A DNA stretch of 64,000 nt from Hydrocarboniphaga sp. (GTDB taxonomy: Bacteria; Pseudomonadota; Gammaproteobacteria; Nevskiales; Nevskiaceae). Position 1 is the stretch's first letter. Each line of letters begins with the position of its first letter. Location of the stretch: the NCBI RefSeq assembly GCF_028291725.1, contig NZ_JAQGNT010000022.1, forward strand, positions 62,001 to 126,000, given 5' to 3'. Position numbers and translations under genes: made by a program. Under the pieces are notes generated by a model. That model was given only the letters and a program-made list of their open reading frames with translations, had not been told where the DNA came from and made no database searches. This document shows positions 24,659 through 31,552 of this stretch, piece after piece.

Positions 24659-26340
24659 GCCGCGATCTCCCGCTTGGCCCACTGTGACAGCGCGAGCCTA
24701 TCGAGCTTGCCGTTGGCGAGACGCGGCAGGTCGTCGACGAACAGGATTTCGCGCGGCATCTTGAAGTGCGCCAGACGCGGCTTCAGCCAGAGCTGCAAAT
24801 CCTTCTGGCAGATGCGCACGTCGGTGCGCTGGATGACGTAGACACGCACCGCCTCGACCTTGCGCGGATCGGCGACGCCGACTGCGGCGCAATGCGTCAC
24901 CGCCTCGTGGGCCTTGATGACGTTCTCGACCTCTTCCAGCGACACGTTTTCGCCGCCGACTTTCGCCATCAGCTTCAGGCGGCCGACGTAGCGGATGTAG
25001 CCTTCGGCATCGACGGTGACCAGATCCTCGCTGTGCAGCCAGCCTTCGGCGTCGATCGCGCGTGCCGACTCCTCGGGCTTGTTCCAATAGGCGGGCATGA
25101 TGTTGCCGCGTACCCAGGCTTCGCCGACTTCGCCGGGCGCGACGTCATGCCCGGTCTGCGGATCGACCACGCGGATTTCGTTGCCCGGCAGCGGGCGGCC
25201 GCCGGTTGTCAGCTGTTTTTCGAGCGGATCGTCCGGCCCGGTCAGCGAGGCCGGGCCGTAGGTTTCGGTGAGGCCGAAAGGCGAGAACGAAAATGTCGCG
25301 CTGGGTAAAACGACTTTCGCCGCCTCGTTGTGCGCATGCCCCAGTCGCACCGAGGGGAAGCGGATGCCGCGCTCGTGGGCCTCCATCACGACTTCCTTGC
25401 CGAGCACGCTGACGAAGATCGTCGGCTGCTCCTGCTGCATCAGACGAATCGCCAGCGCGATGTCGAAGGCCTCGGTGAACACCAGCGTGCCGCCGATGGG
25501 CAGCATGCTCATCTGCCCGTAGATACTGCCGCCGGCGTGGAAGAACGGCATCATCGAGAAGTAGATGTCCTCGCGGCGCATGTCGCAGCGCCGTCCGTGC
25601 AGCAGGCCGACGGCGACGAAGCCGCCCTGTTGCAGCATCACGCCCTTGGGAAAGCCGGTGCTGCCGGAGGTGTACTTGACCATCAGCAGGTCGTCGGGTG
25701 TCACGGCGCGGGCCATGTCGTCGGCGACCGCAAGCCATTCGCTATTGCCCACGGCACCGACCGCTTCCAGTTCGTCCCAATCGAAAGTGCCGGGATGTCG
25801 TGTGTTCTCACGTGCAAACATCACGACGTTGCGCAGATCCGGCAACTCGGGCGCGAACAGCGAGCCGGGCTCGGCCGTATCGGCAAAAGCCGGACCGATC
25901 TCCGCGAGCATCTGCGGCATGTCGAGCTTGCGAAAGCGGTCGAGCATGATCAGGTGACGCGCGCCCGATTGGGCGATGCAGTATTTGATCTCGACGGGTT
26001 TCAGGAAGGTGTTGATCGGCACCACCGCGGCGCCGAGTCGCTCTGCGGCGAACGCGGAGATGATCCATTCCAGCCGGTTGGTCATCCACAGCACCACGCG
26101 GTCGCCGCGCTGCACGCCGATGCTGGCGAGCCCGGCGGAGAAGTTGCGTGCGCGCGTCAGCAGCTGGCCATAAGTGAGCCGCTGGATGTTGCCCGCATCG
26201 TCCGCCGCCACCAGCGCGACACGGTCGGGGTCGAGCGCCGCTGCATCCGAAATCGCCTGCCACATCGTGCGCGAGCGTGCCGCCGCCAGCGCGCGCTTGC
26301 CTGCTTCGTCAGCCTTGATCCAGCTGATCTCGTTCGTCAT
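24655..26340 (-). CDS. Acyl-CoA ligase (class I adenylate-forming)
   Basis: A 561-residue AMP-forming ligase. Motifs are the P-loop YTSGSTGFPKGVML, the aromatic/ATP motif FGLTETYGP, the hinge region HSEDLVTVDAEGYIRYVGR, and the C-terminal catalytic Lys in LANGKLDR. It converts a carboxylic acid, ATP and CoA to acyl-CoA. It is the centre of the mirror-ordered block: a DUF35 gene starts in its stop codon and another ends at its start. It probably activates the pathway substrate before the thiolase-fold steps. Confidence 0.92.
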   Translation of the reverse strand: MTNEISWIKADEAGKRALAAARSRTMWQAISDAAALDPDRVALVAADDAGNIQRLTYGQLLTRARNFSAGLASIGVQRGDRVVLWMTNRLEWIISAFAAERLGAAVVPINTFLKPVEIKYCIAQSGARHLIMLDRFRKLDMPQMLAEIGPAFADTAEPGSLFAPELPDLRNVVMFARENTRHPGTFDWDELEAVGAVGNSEWLAVADDMARAVTPDDLLMVKYTSGSTGFPKGVMLQQGGFVAVGLLHGRRCDMRREDIYFSMMPFFHAGGSIYGQMSMLPIGGTLVFTEAFDIALAIRLMQQEQPTIFVSVLGKEVVMEAHERGIRFPSVRLGHAHNEAAKVVLPSATFSFSPFGLTETYGPASLTGPDDPLEKQLTTGGRPLPGNEIRVVDPQTGHDVAPGEVGEAWVRGNIMPAYWNKPEESARAIDAEGWLHSEDLVTVDAEGYIRYVGRLKLMAKVGGENVSLEEVENVIKAHEAVTHCAAVGVADPRKVEAVRVYVIQRTDVRICQKDLQLWLKPRLAHFKMPREILFVDDLPRLANGKLDRLALSQWAKREIAA

Positions 26341-26775
26341 TCAGGATTCTCCTCTGAGCCTGAACACCGGCACGGTGGTATTCGCGGCGGCGAGCCAGTC
26401 GACTTCCACCAGCGCGTCGATCGCCACCGCTGCGGCCGGCGCATCGACCAGCGAGGACACCAGGCGCACACCCGGCGCCTCGTCGAACACGACAAGCGCG
26501 GGAATGCGGAACTGCGGTGGCGCCGCTTCGCCGTCGCCACGCACCGGCAGCACCGTGAAGGAATAAATGCGCCCCTGTCCCGGCGGCAGCCATTCGACGT
26601 TCTGCGACTGGCATTGCGAACAAAACGGCCCGGACGGCCAGCGGAAAGTGCCGCAGGCACCGCAGCGCGGCACCAGCAGCCGGTGCTCCTCGGCGGCCCG
26701 CCAGAACGGCTCGCTCCAGTGGTCCATCGGCACTTCCAGCGCGGAAAAATCAGGGCAGATGCTGCGCGCGCTCAT
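26341..26775 (-). CDS. Zn-ribbon OB-fold protein (DUF35), B
   Basis: A 144-residue DUF35 protein with zinc ribbon CGACGTFRWPSGPFCSQC (about residues 38-55) and an OB-fold (PGQGRIYSFTVLP onward to VEVDW). GAGGAA precedes the ATG. Its stop codon directly abuts the ATG of the acyl-CoA ligase. By position it should partner the thiolase-fold protein at 26999-28165, from which it is separated by a large cruciform repeat. Confidence 0.88.
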   Translation of the reverse strand: MSARSICPDFSALEVPMDHWSEPFWRAAEEHRLLVPRCGACGTFRWPSGPFCSQCQSQNVEWLPPGQGRIYSFTVLPVRGDGEAAPPQFRIPALVVFDEAPGVRLVSSLVDAPAAAVAIDALVEVDWLAAANTTVPVFRLRGES

Positions 26776-26811
26776 CGCGGGTTCCTCGATGCAGTCGAGT
26801 CCAGTCCACTA

Positions 26812-26926
26812 CCCGTTCGTGTCGAGTAGCGACGCGAAGCGTCGCGTATCGAGACAGCCGAGCCGCCGGTGCGGACACCTCGATACGCCGCATCGCTGCG
26901 CGATGAGGCTACTCGGTGCGAACGGG
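26812..26926. repeat. Branched cruciform intergenic repeat
   Basis: The outer arms CCCGTTCG...GTCGAGTAGC and GGCTACTCGGTGCGAACGGG pair. Inside, CGTATCGAG pairs with CTCGATACG, and GCGACGCGAAGCGTCGC and CATCGCTGCGCGATG form two hairpins. The element can fold as a multi-branched structure of about 115 bases. It fills the gap between thiolase-fold B and DUF35 B and carries no gene. It resembles a dispersed palindromic family found in many proteobacteria. Confidence 0.75.
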
Positions 26927-26998
26927 AGGAGGGTGCGGCCGAAGCCATTCCGCATAGCCGTGTGCTTTCGCGGGAATGACGGCGCATGCCGAGCGATA

Positions 26999-28165
26999 TC
27001 ATCGTTCGTTCCTCAGGATCGCCGCCGTCATCGGAACCGGCGCAGGCCCGCCGGTGACCAGCGCGGTCTTCGCATTCTTGACCTGGTTAACCGCAGTGCC
27101 GCGCAGTTGCTCGACCGCTTCGCGGATATGCGTCATGCCGACCACATAGCCTTCCGACAGATGCCCGCCGTGCGGATTGACCGGAATGGAACCACCCTGC
27201 CGGATCGCGCCGCTTTCGACGAACGGGCCACCTTCGCCGCGCTTGCAGAAGCCGTAGTCCTCCAGTTGCATGATCACCAGTGGCGAGAAATGGTCGTAGA
27301 TCAGCGCGACGTCGATATCCTTCGGCCCGATTCCGCTCGTCTCGTAGAGACGCTGGGCCACGGCGGTCGCGCCGGCGGAAACGAACTCCGGCTCCGGCTG
27401 GTTGAGCCAGAAGAAGGCCCGGCCCCAGTTGCGCGTGGCGACCTGTGCGGCGCCGGCGATATAGACCGGACGCTGCCTCAGATCGGCAGCGCGTTCGCTG
27501 CTTGTGACGACGAAGGCCAGCGCGCCGTCGGTCTCCAGACAGAAATCGAGCCGGCACAGCGGATCGGCGAGCATCGGCGAGGCCATGTACTCATCCAGCG
27601 TCAGCGGCTTGCGGCGCAGCGCGGTTTCGCGCGTGGCAGCCGCAGCGCGCGAGGCCATCACCACTTCACCGAAAGCTTCGCGCCGGGTGCCGTAGAGATG
27701 CATGTGCCGCCGCACCGACAGCGCCAGCGCCTGCCCGGGCCCGGAGAGCCCGGCGAGCGCGTGGAACACGCCGTCGGGGTTTGCTCCCAGCATGTTCAGC
27801 GACTGCCCGACGCGGCGGCCGGTCTGCTGCATCGCGCCGATGCACAGGATGGTCTTGGCCCGGCCGGTTTCGATGCCCATCGAGGCTAGGTCCAGCACGC
27901 CGGCCATGCCGCCGCCGTAGCCCGAGACGATGTGCGAAAACGTCAGCTGCTCGATGCCGAGCTGTTCGATCAAGCTGCCCGGATCGAAGCCATAGGCGAA
28001 GAAGGCGAAGCCATCGACGTCTTTGATCGTCAGGCCCGCGTCGGCCAGTGCCGCGAACACTGCTTTGCCGATCAGCTCGGGCACCGTCTGCGGAGCAGAG
28101 GTGCCGCGATAGTAATAGGGCGTCGCGCCGACGCCGACGATCGCAGCTTCGCTTTTTGCACTCAT
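26999..28165 (-). CDS. Thiolase-fold protein (Ltp2/SCP-x-like, probable lyase), B
   Basis: A 388-residue thiolase-superfamily protein beginning SEAAIVGVGATPYY. The nucleophile region reads IVSGYGGGMAGVLDLASM, with no Cys, and the C-terminal His motif GHPLG is GYVVG here, within NPHGGHLSEGYVVGMTH. This fits a lyase or aldolase partner rather than a thiolytic enzyme. The start at 28165 overlaps the stop of the amidohydrolase gene (ATGA), so these two are coupled. It is similar in plan but not closely related to 22863-24068. Confidence 0.85.
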   Translation of the reverse strand: MSAKSEAAIVGVGATPYYYRGTSAPQTVPELIGKAVFAALADAGLTIKDVDGFAFFAYGFDPGSLIEQLGIEQLTFSHIVSGYGGGMAGVLDLASMGIETGRAKTILCIGAMQQTGRRVGQSLNMLGANPDGVFHALAGLSGPGQALALSVRRHMHLYGTRREAFGEVVMASRAAAATRETALRRKPLTLDEYMASPMLADPLCRLDFCLETDGALAFVVTSSERAADLRQRPVYIAGAAQVATRNWGRAFFWLNQPEPEFVSAGATAVAQRLYETSGIGPKDIDVALIYDHFSPLVIMQLEDYGFCKRGEGGPFVESGAIRQGGSIPVNPHGGHLSEGYVVGMTHIREAVEQLRGTAVNQVKNAKTALVTGGPAPVPMTAAILRNER

Positions 28166-29277
28166 TGCGCGAGAACCGCAGGATGCGGCAGGCGGAACAG
28201 GCGCGCGGCGTTGAGGCCGACGATGTCCGCCTTGTCGCGCTCGCTGATGTCGATACCGTCGAACAGATGCGCGAGCACCTGCCTGGAGCGCGGGAAGGTG
28301 CCCTCGTGGTGCGGATAGTCCGCGCCCCACAGCAGCGCCGCGCTGCCGGTGACTGAGCGCGCCATGATGCAGGCGCGGTCGTACTGAAAACTGCAATGCA
28401 CCTGGCGCGCGATGATCTCGCTGGGTTTCAGCGACAGCTTGGGTGACACGAAGCTCGCATGCGCTTCGTAGACTTCGTCCATGCGCTCGGCGAGTGCGGC
28501 GAGCCAGCTGGCGCCGCCTTCGATCACGCAGACCTGCACCTTGGGGAAGCGGTCCAGCAGCCCGCCCGAGACCATTGCCATGATCGTGACCATGCCGTCG
28601 CAGGACTGGATGGCGTGATTCATCACCGCACCGCCGGCGCCCTTGAAGCTGCGCACGTTGTAGCGGCCGGTGCCGGTGTGCAGGGCCATCACCATGCCCA
28701 GGCCCTGCGCGCAGGCGAACACCGGGTCCCAGGCTTCGCTGTTGTAGGTGGGCAGCCGGGATTCGGCGTCGATCAGGCTCGGCAGCATCGCCGCGGTGAA
28801 GCCCAGCGAGGCCAGCCGCTTCATTTCGGCGACGGTATTGGCGACATCGCGCACCGGCAGGATGCCGCAGCGCACGAAGTGCTCGCGATGGTCCTTCAGC
28901 AGGCCGTGATGCCAGTCGTTGTAGACCTGCGCGGTCGCCAGCTCGGCCTCGGGATTCTCGATCATGAACGCGGTCAGGCCCAGGCTCGGGAACACGATCT
29001 CCGCGTCCACACCGTCCAGCGCCATGTCGGCCAGGCGCGGTCCGACTTCGCGATTGCCGCGCCGGTCCGGGCGGCCGAAAGGCTCGCCGTCGGGGCCGAG
29101 GCGTGGCGGCATGTCGAGCGGACGCCGGCCGGTGATGTGCTCGCCGGCGTAGGACAGCAACAGGCCGTCGCGCTTTTCGGTGCGCAGGCCGTGGCGCAGC
29201 AGCGAGGGTGAAAGCTTCGTCTCGAACAGATCGCTCGGTTCGACGACGTGGCCGTCGGCGCTGAAGACAAAATTCAT
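28162..29277 (-). CDS. Amidohydrolase-family (ACMSD-like) protein, mirror copy B
   Basis: A 371-residue paralogue of 21728-22849 with the same landmarks: FVFSADGHVVEPSDLF at the start, HTGTG in the middle and WGADYPHHEGTF near the end. Shared blocks such as VCVIEGGASWLAALAERMDE show recent common ancestry. GAGGAG supports the start at 29277; the frame continues upstream without conservation. Its stop overlaps the thiolase-fold B start. It probably acts on the product of thiolase-fold B/DUF35 B by decarboxylation or C-C hydrolysis. Confidence 0.88.
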   Translation of the reverse strand: MNFVFSADGHVVEPSDLFETKLSPSLLRHGLRTEKRDGLLLSYAGEHITGRRPLDMPPRLGPDGEPFGRPDRRGNREVGPRLADMALDGVDAEIVFPSLGLTAFMIENPEAELATAQVYNDWHHGLLKDHREHFVRCGILPVRDVANTVAEMKRLASLGFTAAMLPSLIDAESRLPTYNSEAWDPVFACAQGLGMVMALHTGTGRYNVRSFKGAGGAVMNHAIQSCDGMVTIMAMVSGGLLDRFPKVQVCVIEGGASWLAALAERMDEVYEAHASFVSPKLSLKPSEIIARQVHCSFQYDRACIMARSVTGSAALLWGADYPHHEGTFPRSRQVLAHLFDGIDISERDKADIVGLNAARLFRLPHPAVLAQ

Positions 29278-29326
29278 GAAGCTCTCCTCACATCCGTGCG
29301 CAGGCATGGGTGCCCGCTGCTGTTTT

Positions 29327-30187
29327 TTATTCCGGCGTCTTGCGGCCGGGGCCGCCGCGCACGGCAACCGTCATTTCGCCGATGCGATCCATCTGCGCAT
29401 ACATCACGTCGCCGGGGCGCACCGGGCCCAGACTCTTGGGCGGTGTGCCTGAGAAGATCACGTCGCCGGGATACAAGGTCATGATCGAGGCCACGTGCTC
29501 GATCAGCTCCGGCACGCCGAGCACCAGCCGGCCGGTCGAATCCTGCGTGCGTACTTCGTCATTGACCTTGAGCAGGTAGGACAGCTGTGAGGGATCGGGA
29601 ATCTCGTCGGCCGTGACCATCCACGGCCCGATCACACCGTAGCTGTCGAAGGACTTGCCGAAGCTCGGGAACTCCTTGCCCTGCATCGTCATGTCCAGGC
29701 CGATGGCGTAGCCGGCGACGTAGTTCAGCGCTTCGGATGCCGGGATTTCGGTGCCTTGCTTGCCGATAATGATGGCCAGCTCGATCTCATGAAAAGTCAC
29801 GCGCTCGGGCCAGCGCAGCGTCACGCCATCCGACGCACCGGCCGCCGCACTGGTCATCTTGAACAGCAGGCCGAGCTTGCGTGGATGGCCGCCCATCGCC
29901 AGTACATCGGTGTGATTGCCGGCGCCGCAGGCAAACTTGCCGGGATTCGCCACCGGTGATTTCAGCAGCACGCTGGCCAGCGGCACCGGCTTGGCGCCGC
30001 GTGCGAGTTCGAGCATCTGCGGACGAAGTGCTCCGAGATGGGTGATGAACAGATCGCCCGGCGGCAGCGGCCAGCGCAGTGAGGGCAGCGTTTCGGCGAC
30101 GGCGGAGACGTCGCGCACGGTGTCGCCTTCGACGATGCCGATTCGGATCGGACCGCCCGAGACATCCTGATACCGGCAGATCTTCAT
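29327..30187 (-). CDS. Fumarylacetoacetate hydrolase-family protein
   Basis: A 286-residue FAH-family enzyme. Metal-ligand and signature regions are GAGNHTDV, FHEIELAIIIGKQG (two Glu), GLDMTMQGKEFPSFGKSFD, and the C-terminal GDVIFSGTPPKSLGPVRPGD. The family includes 2-hydroxyhepta-2,4-diene-1,7-dioate isomerases, oxaloacetate decarboxylases and acylpyruvases, which cleave or tautomerise beta-diketo and oxo acids made by ring cleavage. The start at 30187 (MKICRYQD) is the family N-terminus. It is transcribed toward amidohydrolase B, about 50 bases away. Confidence 0.9.
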   Translation of the reverse strand: MKICRYQDVSGGPIRIGIVEGDTVRDVSAVAETLPSLRWPLPPGDLFITHLGALRPQMLELARGAKPVPLASVLLKSPVANPGKFACGAGNHTDVLAMGGHPRKLGLLFKMTSAAAGASDGVTLRWPERVTFHEIELAIIIGKQGTEIPASEALNYVAGYAIGLDMTMQGKEFPSFGKSFDSYGVIGPWMVTADEIPDPSQLSYLLKVNDEVRTQDSTGRLVLGVPELIEHVASIMTLYPGDVIFSGTPPKSLGPVRPGDVMYAQMDRIGEMTVAVRGGPGRKTPE

Positions 30188-30223
30188 GAGTGTCGACCTC
30201 GTGGCCGCTTCTACTAAGGATCT

Positions 30224-30288
30224 CCACTGTGCGCCATGTGGGCGTCGGCGGCGCACCGGATGCGGCCAAGTTTGCGTTCGAACGGGCC
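30224..30288 (-). repeat. Dispersed intergenic repeat, copy B
   Basis: The reverse complement matches 13849-13913, sharing GGCCCGTTCGAACG, TTGGCCGC and the flanking CAGTGG-type end. It lies in the 283-base gap between the FAH-family gene and the TauD-family gene, next to REP-like palindromes. Confidence 0.5.
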
Positions 30289-30309
30289 AGCGGCCACAAC
30301 CATCTGTAC

Positions 30310-30377
30310 GGCGGGAGGAACGAAGCGCATCCCGCCTTTCGCGTGCCGGCATGCCGAAAGGCGGGATGCTCCCGCCC
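30310..30377. repeat. REP-like palindrome pair (GGCGGGA / TCCCGCC)
   Basis: GGCGGGA (30310-30316) pairs with TCCCGCC (30330-30336); immediately beyond, GGCGGGA-TGC-TCCCGCC forms a second palindrome (30360-30376), ending CCTAC. The arms equal those at 16956-16972. Two units in tandem resemble a small BIME-like cluster. Confidence 0.6.
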
Positions 30378-30470
30378 TACAAGCTCTGCTTGCCGCAGAT
30401 GCAAAAAAGCGCGGCATCGCTGTTCGACAGCGATGCCGCGCTTTACGGTCCGACGAGCCCGCGTTCGGGT

Positions 30471-31310
30471 TTACGCGAAAGCCTCTTCGCCGCGCAGCTT
30501 GGTGCGGTGCATCAATCGGCCGGAGTTCGGATCGTAGGGCGTGGCACGGTGCATCGTGCCGGTGTTGTCCCAGATCACCAGATCGCCCACTGTCCATTTG
30601 TGGGTGTAGACGAAGCGTGGCTGCGTCGCCCATTCGCGCAGGCGCACCAGCAGGGCGGTGCTGTTGCGCGCCTCCATGCCGATCACGCGATGCGCGGTGG
30701 CGCCGATGACCAGCGACTTGCGGCCCGAGCGGTGCTTCCACACCAGCGGCAGTTCCTGCTCGCCGATGCTCATCATCTGCTCGGTCATCGCCAGGCTCGG
30801 TTCCGGATCGTAGTAGAACAGCGTCGGCCAGGCGCCGTGCGCTGCGCGCAGGCCTTCGAGCTGTTGCTTGTCCTCTTCCGGCAGCTCGGTCCAGGCCGCG
30901 TAGGTATTCGAAAACTGGGTGTCGCCGCCGCTGGGGGAGAGCACCTTGCCCGAAAGCAGCGAGGCCAGGATAGGAATCTGGCTCATGGTGCCGTCGATGT
31001 GCCAGTACAGCGAGCCCTTCAGGTACTCGGCGCTCATCGCGTTGACCTTGGGGTCCAGGCTGATCTTGTGAATGTTTTCGCCATCGCCGCGTTCCGCGGC
31101 AAACTCGCCGAGGGTCTTGGTGAACGCGACCTGCTCTTCGTCGCTGAAGCCGATCTTCGGGAACACCAGCACGCCGCGCCGTTCCAGCAGTTCGCGAATG
31201 CCGCTGGCGTGTTCTCCGCTCAGCAGGGCGGCCTTGTCGAGGTGGATCGCGCTGCCGATCAGCGGCGTCAGATTGCTGGCTTTGAGCTCGTCAAGAACAT
31301 CGGTTGTCAT
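30471..31310 (-). CDS. TauD/TfdA-family 2-oxoglutarate- and Fe(II)-dependent dioxygenase, 1
   Basis: A 279-residue dioxygenase. The Fe(II) ligands are His104 and Asp106 in YWHIDGT and the distal His in NTGTMHRATPYD; the 2-oxoglutarate Arg is in GRLMHRTKL near the C-terminus. The family couples 2-oxoglutarate decarboxylation to hydroxylation, often releasing a side group from an ether, sulfonate or acid. It is a paralogue of 41777-42589. An operator-like palindrome lies about 130 bases upstream (31440-31457). Confidence 0.92.
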   Translation of the reverse strand: MTTDVLDELKASNLTPLIGSAIHLDKAALLSGEHASGIRELLERRGVLVFPKIGFSDEEQVAFTKTLGEFAAERGDGENIHKISLDPKVNAMSAEYLKGSLYWHIDGTMSQIPILASLLSGKVLSPSGGDTQFSNTYAAWTELPEEDKQQLEGLRAAHGAWPTLFYYDPEPSLAMTEQMMSIGEQELPLVWKHRSGRKSLVIGATAHRVIGMEARNSTALLVRLREWATQPRFVYTHKWTVGDLVIWDNTGTMHRATPYDPNSGRLMHRTKLRGEEAFA

Positions 31311-31439
31311 GGTTCTGTCCTGCTAACTGAAAGGGTACCCGCGGATATTCTAAAGCCGCGATGGAGGCCTCGATAGAAACCGGGCCGCCACAGTCGGTGG
31401 TGCCGACCGCCGGTTGCACCGGGCCGCCCGAGCGGGCTT

Positions 31440-31457
31440 CACTGTAACTCAACAGTG
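31440..31457. promoter_or_regulatory. Operator-like palindrome upstream of TauD-family gene 1
   Basis: CACTGT and ACAGTG flank AACTCA. The site lies between the end of the large orphan gene and the start of the TauD-family gene, both on the minus strand, so it could control the latter. The CACT/AGTG ends echo the larger palindrome at 33893-33920. Confidence 0.35.
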
Positions 31458-31552
31458 TTGTCGTGCGGAGTGCAGACGTAGCACGGGGTGCCGTCGGCCA
31501 TCGTGCGCGGCCGACTGCCGTCCGGGACAAGCCGTACGCCGCCTGCCCGGTG

